From CBDUMN01 sp965368335 (GTDB lineage: Bacteria; Pseudomonadota; Alphaproteobacteria; Rhodospirillales; JAPHRK01), in the NCBI GenBank assembly GCA_965368335.1, contig CBDUMN010000020.1, positions 1 to 45,821 of the forward strand: a DNA stretch of 45,821 nucleotides. Reading direction: 5' to 3'. The position numbers and the translations under genes were made by a program. This document shows, piece by piece, positions 1 to 8,581 of this stretch (the first letter of the stretch is position 1; each line of letters starts with the position of its first letter). The notes under the pieces were generated by a model. That model saw nothing but the letters and a program-made list of their open reading frames with translations, had not been told where the DNA came from and ran no database searches.

Positions 1-733
1 CCAGGGCCCGTTTCTCGCCTTCTGCCTCGCCGGTGCCCATCATGGCCTTACCCATTTCGCCCATAACGGTGCGAATATCGGCGAAGTCCAGGTTGATGAT
101 GCCCGGTTTGACGATCAGGTCGGTGATGCTCCGCACACCCGAGTAGAGAACGTCGTCGGCCATTTTGAAGGCGTCTGCAAAAGTTGTTTTTTCATTCGCG
201 ATCCGGAACAGATTTTGGTTCGGAATGATAATGAGCGTATCCACATACTGCTGCAGTTCTTCGATGCCCCGATCAGCGACGGTCATCCGCTGGCTGCCTT
301 CGAAGTGGAAAGGCTTGGTCACCACGCCGACGGTCAGAATGCCCTGCTCGCGAGCGGTGCGGGCGATGATGGGCGCTGCGCCCGTGCCCGTGCCGCCGCC
401 CATGCCGGCGGTGATGAAAACCATGTTGGAGCCTTTAAGCTCTTCGGTGATTTCCTGAATGCACTCTTCTGCCGCGGCTTCGCCCACTTGAGGCTTGGAG
501 CCCGCGCCAAGGCCTGCCGTGGTGCCGGTGCCCAATTGCAGGCGGCGCTCACAGAGGTTTTGTTCCAGAGACTGGTGGTCCGTGTTCGTCACCATGAATT
601 CGACCCCTTCAAGCTGGGATTCGATCATGTTGTTGACGGCGTTGCCACCAGCGCCGCCGACACCGACGACGGTTATTTTCGGTTTCAGATCAGGCTGATC
701 CTGATCTTCGGGTACAGTGAATTTGATACTCAT
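1..733 (-). CDS. ftsZ: Cell division protein FtsZ (3' end cut by window)
   Basis: FtsZ is the tubulin-like GTPase that polymerises into the Z ring at midcell. The first 244 codons are present; the C-terminal part lies beyond the left edge. The GTP-binding fold is clear, with the Gly-rich first loop GVGGAGGNAV near residues 24-33 and the tubulin signature GGGTGTG at 112-118. The ATG at 733 has a GGGGAG ribosome site about 8 bases upstream. It follows ftsA after a gap of about 140 bases, the largest gap in this cluster, and that gap holds a hairpin with a T tract. Identification is secure; the C-terminal FtsA/ZipA-binding tail cannot be judged. Confidence 0.98.
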   Translation of the reverse strand, partial: MSIKFTVPEDQDQPDLKPKITVVGVGGAGGNAVNNMIESQLEGVEFMVTNTDHQSLEQNLCERRLQLGTGTTAGLGAGSKPQVGEAAAEECIQEITEELKGSNMVFITAGMGGGTGTGAAPIIARTAREQGILTVGVVTKPFHFEGSQRMTVADRGIEELQQYVDTLIIIPNQNLFRIANEKTTFADAFKMADDVLYSGVRSITDLIVKPGIINLDFADIRTVMGEMGKAMMGTGEAEGEKRAL

Positions 734-786
734 TTCAATACTCCCCAATCCACATCATAACTGTTTCATCCAATTGACTCATCCCC

Positions 787-812
787 TGAGGCCTTCTGCC
801 TCAATTTTTTTT
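787..812 (+). terminator. Intrinsic-terminator-like hairpin in the ftsA-ftsZ gap, pointing antisense
   Basis: Read on the plus strand there is a perfect 6 bp stem TGAGGC/GCCTCA with a 5-base loop, followed by one A and eight T. This is the classic intrinsic terminator layout, but no plus-strand gene lies upstream. On the ftsZ-coding strand the A tract comes before the stem, so it should not stop dcw transcription. It may block antisense transcripts or fold in the ftsZ leader. Confidence 0.55.
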
Positions 813-874
813 GTTACCGTTTCCGGTTCCTTCTTCCCCCGCATGTCAATCAGAGGCGGGCCGTTCCTCAGTTC

Positions 875-2143
875 TTAAAAATTCTGCCTTATCCAATTAC
901 CCAGTTTGCCCAGTGGGCTGTCGGCGATTTTCGCCTGTTCCGCCATGGGCAACGGGAAATCCGGTTGTTTGTCGAGTGCGAATTTCAACAGGCCGACGCC
1001 GGTCGAAAAGGCCCCGCCACCGGTCGATTCCGCCAAGCCTTTCACGCCTGTCGGGCGACCGAGGCGAACCTGTTTGTCGAGCATCAGACCGACCATTTCG
1101 CGCACGCCCGTCAACTGACTGCCGCCGCCGGTCAGCACTACATGGCGACCGGTCAGCTTGGCGAAGCCGCTGGCTTCGAGGCGCGAGCGGACCAGCTCGA
1201 GCGTTTCCTCGATGCGCGGGCGGATAATGCCGACGAGCATGGAGCGCGGGACTTGGTTGGCCGCGTGGCTTTCTTCCTCGCCGATCATCTGAACCTTGAT
1301 GACCTCGTGATCGTCGTATTGCGAGGGCAGGGCGCTGCCGAACAGGGTCTTGATCCTTTCGGCATGGTTGACCGAGGTGGAAAGACCCTTGGCGATGTCG
1401 TTGGTGACATGCATGCCGCCGATGCGAATGCTGTCCATATGGACCAACTGGCCTTCCATAAAGACCGAAATCGTCGTCGTGCCGCCACCGAGATCGATCA
1501 GGGTGACACCCAAATCCATTTCGTCATCGACCAGACAGCCGAGACCCGAGGCATAAGGGGCGACGACCTCGGCATCGACTTTCAGGTGACAGCGGGAAAT
1601 GCAGGTTTCCAGCGTCCGAATGGCGGCCGTTCCGGCCGTGACCCGGTGGAGGTTGACCCCCAGGCGATTGCCGAAAATGCCAACCGGATCTTTAACCCCG
1701 CCATTGCCGTCGATGCTGTAGCTGATGGGAATAGCGTGAATGAGTTGGCGGTCGGCCGGTTCTTCCTCGTTGAGAGCCTGCGGGTCGAGGACACGGCGGA
1801 CGTCGTTTTCGCTGATTTGGTGGCCGTCCAGCGCGATTTCGAAATGAATGCGGCGCGACATGGGGTCGCCGGCGTTTAAGGCGACGAAAACGGAATCGAC
1901 CGTCTCACCGGCCATGTGTTCGGCGGCTTCAACGGCAGCCCGGATGGAGGACTCGGCTTCGTCCATATCGACGATGATGCCGCTTTTCACGCCGTTGGAG
2001 AGGCGTTGTCCGATCCCCAGAATTTCCGGCTTACCGTCGCTGCCCGGCTTGGCGATGAAGCAGGTGACCTTGCTCGAGCCCACGTCGAGCGCGGCGACGA
2101 CGCCGTTTTTCATCCTGATTTTTGAGCCGTTCTTACGTTTCAT
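875..2143 (-). CDS. ftsA: Cell division protein FtsA
   Basis: FtsA is the actin-like ATPase that anchors FtsZ filaments to the inner membrane and recruits late divisome proteins. The N-terminal phosphate-1 motif ALDVGSSKV, the central LIDLGGGTTTISVF phosphate-2 motif and the later VLTGGGSQLTG adenosine motif are all visible. I chose the ATG at 2143, giving 422 residues. A TTG at 2164 overlapping the ftsQ stop, and another ATG 10 codons downstream, are alternatives. It lies between ftsQ and ftsZ as expected. The last residues, GNWIRQNF, look like the membrane-targeting amphipathic helix. Confidence 0.96.
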   Translation of the reverse strand: MKRKNGSKIRMKNGVVAALDVGSSKVTCFIAKPGSDGKPEILGIGQRLSNGVKSGIIVDMDEAESSIRAAVEAAEHMAGETVDSVFVALNAGDPMSRRIHFEIALDGHQISENDVRRVLDPQALNEEEPADRQLIHAIPISYSIDGNGGVKDPVGIFGNRLGVNLHRVTAGTAAIRTLETCISRCHLKVDAEVVAPYASGLGCLVDDEMDLGVTLIDLGGGTTTISVFMEGQLVHMDSIRIGGMHVTNDIAKGLSTSVNHAERIKTLFGSALPSQYDDHEVIKVQMIGEEESHAANQVPRSMLVGIIRPRIEETLELVRSRLEASGFAKLTGRHVVLTGGGSQLTGVREMVGLMLDKQVRLGRPTGVKGLAESTGGGAFSTGVGLLKFALDKQPDFPLPMAEQAKIADSPLGKLGNWIRQNF

Positions 2144-2160
2144 TCTCTTGTCCGCTTTCC

Positions 2161-3030
2161 TCAAGCGCCCCTTAGGTCCTTGACCGGAATTTTCCGGTCG
2201 GGATGGCCTTTCCGCCGGATGATCAGTCGGTCCGGTAGGCGTAGGTCGATGGTCGTTAAATCTCTCGCGAGCAAGTCGTGGCTTTTTTGGTATTGGACGA
2301 GCCGTAGCCAGGCGGCCGCCGTTTCATCTTCGGGCAGGCGAATATCAACGCCCGTATCCATCACAAGGTTCCAGCGGCGATTGCCGACCCGGACGGCGGC
2401 CTTTACCCGTTTTTGAAGGTCGGGTGTTTCGGCCAGCATGATCAAAAGGTCTGCTGTATGGTTCGGCGCGTCTTCTCCGACCACCAGGGGAAGGTGTTCC
2501 AGCCCGGCAATATCCGCCCCTTTGATTTCTTCGCCATCCAGATCGATGAGGACCATTTTTCCGCCATGCTGCCAGATGGCCATGGGGCGTCGTTCTTCGA
2601 TGCGCAGGAAAATCCGGTCGGGCAGGCGGCGTTCGATGATCGCCTCGGCGACCCAGGGGAGTTCTTCAATCCGCTGTTTGGCCGTCTGGGGATCGAAAGC
2701 GAGGATCGGGCTGCCGCGTTCCAGCTTCAGCGCCTTGAGCAGATTGTCACGGTCGGTGCGTTGGCGACCGGTGACGAAAACGTCATCGACAATGAAACCG
2801 GTTTGGCTGGTCAGGGCGATGGCCCGCCATTTGGCTTGTTCAATGGTTTCGGTAACGTAGCCTTGAGCCCAGACCCAATAAGCGCCCGCGCCGATCGACA
2901 GGATCAGCGAACCGGTCGCCGCCCATTTGGTCGAGCGGCGCTTCCACAGAGGCAAAGGCGCGCGCCCCGTGGTTTTTTTGCGGGGCGTCGCCTTTTTGGC
3001 GGGCGCTTTTTTATCCGCTACGCGTCGCAT
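2161..3030 (-). CDS. ftsQ: Cell division protein FtsQ
   Basis: FtsQ is a bitopic inner-membrane divisome protein that links early components to FtsB, FtsL and FtsI. A basic Lys/Arg-rich cytoplasmic tail of about 35 residues is followed by one membrane segment and then a POTRA domain starting around FIVDDVFVTGRQRT. The chosen ATG at 3030 lies inside the end of ddl (13-base overlap) and has GGAG a few bases upstream. A TTG seven codons earlier is possible but less likely. Length, about 289 residues, suits alphaproteobacterial FtsQ. Confidence 0.94.
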   Translation of the reverse strand: MRRVADKKAPAKKATPRKKTTGRAPLPLWKRRSTKWAATGSLILSIGAGAYWVWAQGYVTETIEQAKWRAIALTSQTGFIVDDVFVTGRQRTDRDNLLKALKLERGSPILAFDPQTAKQRIEELPWVAEAIIERRLPDRIFLRIEERRPMAIWQHGGKMVLIDLDGEEIKGADIAGLEHLPLVVGEDAPNHTADLLIMLAETPDLQKRVKAAVRVGNRRWNLVMDTGVDIRLPEDETAAAWLRLVQYQKSHDLLARDLTTIDLRLPDRLIIRRKGHPDRKIPVKDLRGA

Positions 3031-3935
3031 TGGGCCTGCTCCACCATCCAAGTTGTCAATTCGGCAAACGAAATCCCCACATGCTCAGCCTGTTCAGGTG
3101 CAAGAGACGTGGGGGTCATGCCCGGCTGGGTGTTGAGTTCAAGTATGTAGAGGCCGTCCACGCCTTTGCGGTCGTCCCAGCGGAAATCGACGCGGGAAAG
3201 CCCCCGGCAACCGAGAGCGTCATGGGCCTTGAGCGCCATGCTAAGCACAGTTTCTTCAATCTCCTTGGGGAGTTCGGCAGGCAATGTATGGGCCGAGCCG
3301 CCCGAGGCGTATTTGGCGTCGTAGTCGTAAAAACCGCGGTCGGTGGTGATTTCGGTAATGGTCAGCGGGCGGTTGCCCATCACCGTGACGGTCAGCTCGC
3401 GGCCGGGGATAAAGGCTTCGACCATGACTTCATCGCCGAGCGCCCAGGCTTCGCCCTCGGCGAGAACCGGCCCGGAATTTTCGGTCACGATATGGATGCC
3501 GACGCTGGAGCCTTCGTTGTTGGGCTTGACCACATAGGGACGGGCCATCACATCGCCACCCAGAACCTCGTCGCGGGTGGCGATGACATGGTCCGCAACC
3601 GGCAAACCGGCAGCCGACATGACGCTTTTAGCCATGGCTTTGTCCATGGCGACGGCGGAGGCCATGAGGCCCGAATGGGTATAGGGAATGCCCAAAATAT
3701 TGAGGAAGCCCTGGACGCACCCGTCCTCCCCATAGCGACCGTGCAGCGCATTGAACACCACGTCGGGGCGCGGGTAGAGGCGCGTTAGCAGGCTGCCCAT
3801 GTCACGTTGCACGTCGATGGTGGTGACTGAAAAACCGGCTTCTTTGAGGGCGTTGGCTACGGCTGCGCCGCTGACCAGCGACACTTCGCGTTCGGCGGAC
3901 CAGCCGCCCATGAGAACCGCTACTTTTCTAGTCAT
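3018..3935 (-). CDS. ddl: D-alanine--D-alanine ligase
   Basis: This ATP-grasp enzyme joins two D-Ala molecules to make the dipeptide that MurF adds to the peptidoglycan precursor. The 305-residue protein starts with the family hallmark VAVLMGGWSAEREVSL. It contains NALHGRYGEDG, the VVKPNNEGSSVG nucleotide-binding segment, and the late ILELNTQPGMT metal and substrate loop. Its start overlaps the murB stop by four bases (ATGA) and its end overlaps ftsQ. It is the only Ddl in the window. Confidence 0.97.
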   Translation of the reverse strand: MTRKVAVLMGGWSAEREVSLVSGAAVANALKEAGFSVTTIDVQRDMGSLLTRLYPRPDVVFNALHGRYGEDGCVQGFLNILGIPYTHSGLMASAVAMDKAMAKSVMSAAGLPVADHVIATRDEVLGGDVMARPYVVKPNNEGSSVGIHIVTENSGPVLAEGEAWALGDEVMVEAFIPGRELTVTVMGNRPLTITEITTDRGFYDYDAKYASGGSAHTLPAELPKEIEETVLSMALKAHDALGCRGLSRVDFRWDDRKGVDGLYILELNTQPGMTPTSLAPEQAEHVGISFAELTTWMVEQAQCDA

Positions 3936-4882
3936 TCCGCTACCTCCGTGGGGCCGCCCTTATCGGCCACGCCGATGCGACGAATTTCCCATTTGAGCGT
4001 TACGCCCGAGGTTTCAAAAACCCGGCGGCGGACCTCTTCGCCCAGCCCTTCGAGATCGGCCGCCGTTGCGCCGCCCGTATTGATCAGGAAGTTGCAGTGT
4101 TTTTCCGAAACCATGGCGCCACCGCGCTTCAGGCCCCGGCATCCAGCTTTGTCGATCAGTTCCCAGGCCTTGTGACCTTCCGGGTTGGCGAAGGTGCTGC
4201 CGCCCGTGGGGGTGCGCACCGGCTGGCTTTCTTCACGGTAGGATTTGATCTCGGCCATACGGGCGGCGATGGTGTTGGCGTTGCCCGGTTCGGCTTGAAG
4301 CCGTACCTCAGTGAAAATCCAGTCTTCCGGGATGTTGGAATGACGATAGCTGAAGCCCAGTTCGTCATTGGTCAAGCCGTGCAGATTGCCTTGCAGATCG
4401 ACAGCCATGGCGTTGAGCGTGACGTCTTTCATCTCGCGGCCGTAAGCGCCTGCGTTCATCCGTAACGCACCGCCGATGGTGCCCGGAATGCCGCTTAAGA
4501 ATTCAAGGCCGGTCAGGTTGGCTTCGGCGGCATGGCGTGAAACCAGAATGTCCAATGCACCCGATCCGGCACGGATGATATCGCCGTCCGTTTCGATTTT
4601 GGCGAAGCCCTTGCCGAGTCTGATGACGACACCGGGAATACCGCCATCGCGGACCAGGAGGTTCGAGCCGACGCCGATCACGGTGACTGGAACGTCATTG
4701 GGCTTGTTGAGCAGGAAGTGGGTCAAGTCGTCGGTATCGGCCGGGCGGAAGACCACTTCGGCGGGACCGCCCACCTTGAACCAGGTGTATTTCGCCAATT
4801 GCACGTTGGCCGAATAGCTTCCGCGCACCTTGGGCAGGCGGTTGATCAGGTGTCCGGGGTACAACAAGGCAGCCATCATCAT
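3932..4882 (-). CDS. murB: UDP-N-acetylenolpyruvoylglucosamine reductase MurB
   Basis: MurB is the FAD- and NADPH-dependent reductase that converts UDP-GlcNAc-enolpyruvate to UDP-MurNAc. The 316-residue protein shows YTWFKVGGPAEVVF near the N-terminus, the FAD-binding VIGVGSNLLVRDGG loop and GLEFLSGIPGTIGGALRMNAG. GGSTFANP carries the catalytic Ser, and the LINTGGATAADL segment is near the C-terminus. Its start is 8 bases after the murC stop, and its end overlaps the ddl start by four bases. Confidence 0.97.
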   Translation of the reverse strand: MMMAALLYPGHLINRLPKVRGSYSANVQLAKYTWFKVGGPAEVVFRPADTDDLTHFLLNKPNDVPVTVIGVGSNLLVRDGGIPGVVIRLGKGFAKIETDGDIIRAGSGALDILVSRHAAEANLTGLEFLSGIPGTIGGALRMNAGAYGREMKDVTLNAMAVDLQGNLHGLTNDELGFSYRHSNIPEDWIFTEVRLQAEPGNANTIAARMAEIKSYREESQPVRTPTGGSTFANPEGHKAWELIDKAGCRGLKRGGAMVSEKHCNFLINTGGATAADLEGLGEEVRRRVFETSGVTLKWEIRRIGVADKGGPTEVAE

Positions 4883-4890
4883 CTTTCCGT

Positions 4891-6333
4891 CTATCCCTTG
4901 TCAGTCTCGCCGGTCGCGCTGTCGCCATAGCGCATCCGGGCCAGTTCGTTGGGCAGTTCGTTTGCCCAGGCGGTTACGTCACCCGCACCCAGGCAGACGA
5001 CGATGTCGCCGGGGCGGGCCAAATCGTTGACGATTTCGCAAAGGTCTTTGGGGTCGTTAAGCGGCATGACCGTGCGGTGACCGTGGGAGCGGATCCCTTC
5101 AACCAGGGCCATTTTGTCGATGCCTTCAATGGGTTGTTCGCCTGCGGCGTAAACATCGGCGACCAGAACGGAATCGGCGTCGTTGAAACAGGTGCAGAAA
5201 TCTTCGAACAGATCCTTGAGGCGTGAATAACGGTGCGGCTGAACGACGGCGATCACCTTGCTCCGCGCGGCTGAGCGGGCGGCGTTCAAGACAGCGCCGA
5301 TTTCCACCGGATGGTGACCGTAGTCGTCGATAACCGTGATGCCGTCCACTTCGCCGGTTTTGGTGAAGCGTCGTTTGACGCCTTCGAAATCGGCGAAGGC
5401 CCGCCGGATTACCTGATCGTCGAGCCCCATTTCCTGGGCGACAGCGACAGCGGCCAATGCGTTGGCGACGTTGTGGGTGCCGAGCATGGGAAGCTTAAGC
5501 CCCTCGATGGTCCTGTTGGTGCCTTGGATGCGATTGGTGATCACCACATCGAACTGGCTGCCATCGGGCCCGCTCTCCAGATTGATTGCCCGGATGTCGG
5601 CCTGTGGGCTGAAGCCGTAGGTGACGATCTTGCGATCCGCCACACGGGGGATCATCGCCTGGACTTCCGGATGATCGATACAAAGGGCGGCAAAGCCGTA
5701 GAACGGAAGGTTCTCGACGAAGGTATCGAAGGCTTTGCGCAGTTCGTCGAAGGAGCCGTAATAGTCCAGGTGTTCCGGGTCCATGTTGGTGACGATGCCG
5801 ATAACGGCGGGCAGCTTGATGAAGGTGCCATCGGACTCGTCGGCTTCGACGACCATCCAGTCGGAAGCGCCAAGGCGGGCGTTGGTGCCGTAGGCGTTGA
5901 TGATGCCGCCGTTGATGACCGTCGGGTCGAGTTCGGCGGCGTCGAGCAGGGAGGCGACCAGGGATGTCGTGGTGGTCTTGCCATGGGTGCCGCCCACGGC
6001 GATGGACCACTTGAGCCGCATCAGTTCGGCGAGCATTTCGGCGCGGCGGACCACGGGGATCAGGTTTTTACGGGCCTCGACCACCTCCGGATTGTCTTTC
6101 TTAACCGCGGTCGAGATGACAACGACGCGGGCATCCCCCAGGTTTTCTTCCTTGTGACCGACGGAAACGTTGATGCCCAGTTTTTTCAGCCGTTTGACGT
6201 TGGCGTTGTTGGCCATGTCGCTGCCCTGGACTTCATAGCCGAGGTTGTGCAGCACTTCGGCGATGCCGCTCATGCCGATACCGCCGATGCCGACGAAATG
6301 AATGATTCCGATATCTAAGGGAAGCGCTCTCAT
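4891..6333 (-). CDS. murC: UDP-N-acetylmuramate--L-alanine ligase MurC
   Basis: MurC adds L-Ala to UDP-MurNAc, the first amino acid of the stem peptide. The 480-residue protein has the Rossmann-like FVGIGGIGMSGIAE start, the ATP-binding GGTHGKTTTT loop at about 114-123, and DEVEADESDGTF-like and NMDPEHLDYYG segments. DDYGHHPVEI and the QPHRYSR motif lie in the C-terminal domain. These are typical MurC marks. Its start overlaps the murG stop by four bases. Confidence 0.97.
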   Translation of the reverse strand: MRALPLDIGIIHFVGIGGIGMSGIAEVLHNLGYEVQGSDMANNANVKRLKKLGINVSVGHKEENLGDARVVVISTAVKKDNPEVVEARKNLIPVVRRAEMLAELMRLKWSIAVGGTHGKTTTTSLVASLLDAAELDPTVINGGIINAYGTNARLGASDWMVVEADESDGTFIKLPAVIGIVTNMDPEHLDYYGSFDELRKAFDTFVENLPFYGFAALCIDHPEVQAMIPRVADRKIVTYGFSPQADIRAINLESGPDGSQFDVVITNRIQGTNRTIEGLKLPMLGTHNVANALAAVAVAQEMGLDDQVIRRAFADFEGVKRRFTKTGEVDGITVIDDYGHHPVEIGAVLNAARSAARSKVIAVVQPHRYSRLKDLFEDFCTCFNDADSVLVADVYAAGEQPIEGIDKMALVEGIRSHGHRTVMPLNDPKDLCEIVNDLARPGDIVVCLGAGDVTAWANELPNELARMRYGDSATGETDKG

Positions 6334-7466
6334 GCGGCAGCCCTCCCATTCTCATGGTTTCCGTTTCCGTTGGGCAGAAGCGCCATTACCATATCGGCCA
6401 GGCGAGCCGCCGCATCGGACCGGCCGACGCGGATGGCGCCCGCAGCCGCCTTTTCCAGAGTTTGTGGAAGGCCGAAGAGAGATTGAATTCTGTCGGCCAG
6501 GATTTCGGGGGTCATCGAGTCTTCGGGCATCAGCCAGCCGCCGCCTGCTTCGTCTATGGCATGGGCGTTGTAGCTTTGGTGGTCGTCGGCGGCATAAGGG
6601 TAGGGTACGAGAATCGCCGGGCGGCCGACGGCTGTTAGTTCGGCAACCGTCGATGCGCCGGAGCGGGCGATAATCAGATGCGCCTCAACCAGACGGCCGG
6701 GCACATCGTCAAAAAACGTCTTCAACTCACTCTCGACGGCCAATCCCGCATAACGGGCCTTGGCGGCTTCCAAATCTTCCGGGCGACACTGCTGAGAAAT
6801 ATGAATGCGCCGTTGCAGAGGTTCAGGAAGCTTAGCAAGCGCCGCCGGAACGGCTTCGCTGAAGACATGAGCCCCTTGCGACCCGCCGAGCACGAGAATT
6901 TTGAGCGGTGAGTTTTCGGTAATGGCGGGGTAAGGTGCGCCACGGACGGCGGCGATGCCCGGTCGAACCGGCATGCCCGTATGAACGATTTTGTTATTGG
7001 CCGCTTCGGGAATACCGCGCACCTTGTCGAACGATGTGGCGATGCGATCGACCCGCCCGGCCATCAACCGGTTGGCGCGACCGAGCAGGGCGTTTTGTTC
7101 GTGGATGGCGGTTTTCAGTCCGCTCCAAGTGGCGGCCATCATGGTCGGCACCGAGGCGTAGCCACCGAACCCGACGACACAGGCAGGCTTGAGCCGTCCG
7201 AGCAGGCTGCGCGCCTGAAGCGTTCCTACGCCCAGGTTCACAACGCTCTTGGCCCGGCCGATCATACCCTTGCCCGCAATGCCCCCGGCGCGGATGTTGT
7301 GGGTTTCAACCTCGCTCAGGGTTCCTTTGTAGGCGGCGCCCCGGCTATCGGTGATCAGCGCTAAGCGGCAGCCCCGTTCTTTCAGTTCACCGGCCAGGGC
7401 TTCGGCGGGGAACATATGGCCGCCGGTGCCGCCGGTGGTCAGGATGATGAGAGGTTTATCGCTCAT
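6330..7466 (-). CDS. murG: Lipid II synthase (GlcNAc transferase) MurG
   Basis: MurG is a peripheral membrane glycosyltransferase (GT28, GT-B fold) that adds GlcNAc to lipid I to give lipid II. The N-terminal GGTGGHMFPAEALA loop, the HEQNALLGRANR segment, the LVLGGSQGAHVFSE second loop and the SGASTVAELTAVGRPAILVPYP UDP-sugar region are present in order. It has 378 residues. Four-base ATGA overlaps join it to ftsW upstream and murC downstream. Confidence 0.97.
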   Translation of the reverse strand: MSDKPLIILTTGGTGGHMFPAEALAGELKERGCRLALITDSRGAAYKGTLSEVETHNIRAGGIAGKGMIGRAKSVVNLGVGTLQARSLLGRLKPACVVGFGGYASVPTMMAATWSGLKTAIHEQNALLGRANRLMAGRVDRIATSFDKVRGIPEAANNKIVHTGMPVRPGIAAVRGAPYPAITENSPLKILVLGGSQGAHVFSEAVPAALAKLPEPLQRRIHISQQCRPEDLEAAKARYAGLAVESELKTFFDDVPGRLVEAHLIIARSGASTVAELTAVGRPAILVPYPYAADDHQSYNAHAIDEAGGGWLMPEDSMTPEILADRIQSLFGLPQTLEKAAAGAIRVGRSDAAARLADMVMALLPNGNGNHENGRAAA

Positions 7467-8581
7467 CGCGCACCTCCCGGACGATATCGGGTCAGAGCCA
7501 GCACCATGCCCATGCCGATGGCAAGGGCGAGGACCGAGGAGCCACCGTAAGAGATGAACGGCAGGGTCATGCCCTTGGTTGGGATCAGGTGTAGGGTCGA
7601 GGCCATATTGATGATGGCCTGAAGGCCGAACTGCACGAGCAGCCCGGTCACTGCAATGAGAATGAACAGGTCGGTTTCGCGGAATATGCGAACAAAACCG
7701 CGCAGCACGATAAAGGCGAAAATGCCGACAATGAACAGACAGAGGAAGACGCCGAACTCCTCGGCCGCCACGGCGAAAATGAAATCGGCATGGGCATCCG
7801 GCAGATAGGCCTTAACCTGCCCTTCGCCCGGCCCGGTGCCGAGCCAGCCGCCATTCATGAAGGCTTCCATGGAACGCGACACCTGATAAGAATCGCCGGA
7901 AGCGGGATCGAAAAACCGGTCGATCCGCGATTGAATGTGATCGAAGGTGAAGTAAGCGCCAACGCCGCAACCGATGAACAGCAGGCCCAGAAGGACGATC
8001 CAGAGCATAGGCAGCCCTGCGAGGAAGAACTGCACCGCCCAAACCACGGAGACCACGATGGTCATGCCGAAATCGGGTTGCAGCATTAACAGCCCTGCGA
8101 TCAACAAAAAGAGCCCAGTGGCGATGGTTGCGCCAGGGAAGCGGGGCGACATGCGGCCTTCGGTAAACATCCAGGCGGCGACCACGGCGAACGAGCATTT
8201 GAGAAACTCGGAGGGTTGCAGGGTGAAGCCACCGAGCTTGATCCAGCGGGCCGCACCCTTGACCTCGTGGCCGATCAGCAGGGTCGATAGGGTCAATAGC
8301 AGGAACACACCGAACAGAATGACGGCGGTGCGGCGGACGGCCAGAGGCGAAGCCAGGGAGACCGCCAGCATGGTGACGACCGCGACGCTTAAGAAAACGA
8401 ACTGACGGGCGGCAAAATGGAAGGTGCCGTAACCCAATCTTTCGGCCACCGGAGGCGTTGCGGCGAGGGATAGAATAGCGCCGAGGGCGACAAGAACGAT
8501 CAGGGCCGCCAGGGTCCAGCGATCGACCGTCCACCACCAGCGCCCTACGAGGCTTGTATCGGTGCGGGTAAACGTACTCAT
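7463..8581 (-). CDS. ftsW: Peptidoglycan glycosyltransferase FtsW
   Basis: FtsW is the SEDS-family polytopic protein that polymerises septal glycan strands together with FtsI. The 372-residue sequence has about ten hydrophobic segments. Conserved SEDS features include GAARWIKLGGFTLQPSEFLK, MLQPDFGMT, PDAHADFIFAVAAEEFG and the last-loop motif PTKGMTLPFISYGGSS. It sits between murD and murG with four-base overlaps on both sides. RodA is the nearest alternative, but the dcw position supports FtsW. Confidence 0.96.
   Translation of the reverse strand: MSTFTRTDTSLVGRWWWTVDRWTLAALIVLVALGAILSLAATPPVAERLGYGTFHFAARQFVFLSVAVVTMLAVSLASPLAVRRTAVILFGVFLLLTLSTLLIGHEVKGAARWIKLGGFTLQPSEFLKCSFAVVAAWMFTEGRMSPRFPGATIATGLFLLIAGLLMLQPDFGMTIVVSVVWAVQFFLAGLPMLWIVLLGLLFIGCGVGAYFTFDHIQSRIDRFFDPASGDSYQVSRSMEAFMNGGWLGTGPGEGQVKAYLPDAHADFIFAVAAEEFGVFLCLFIVGIFAFIVLRGFVRIFRETDLFILIAVTGLLVQFGLQAIINMASTLHLIPTKGMTLPFISYGGSSVLALAIGMGMVLALTRYRPGGAR

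Noticed and set aside
965..1879. 304-codon open frame on the plus strand opposite ftsA
   Set aside because: It mirrors ftsA in a GC-rich gene, has no recognisable domain, and the minus-strand gene is certain.
5311..6318. 335-codon open frame on the plus strand opposite murC
   Set aside because: Shadow of murC; no ribosome site or family motif.
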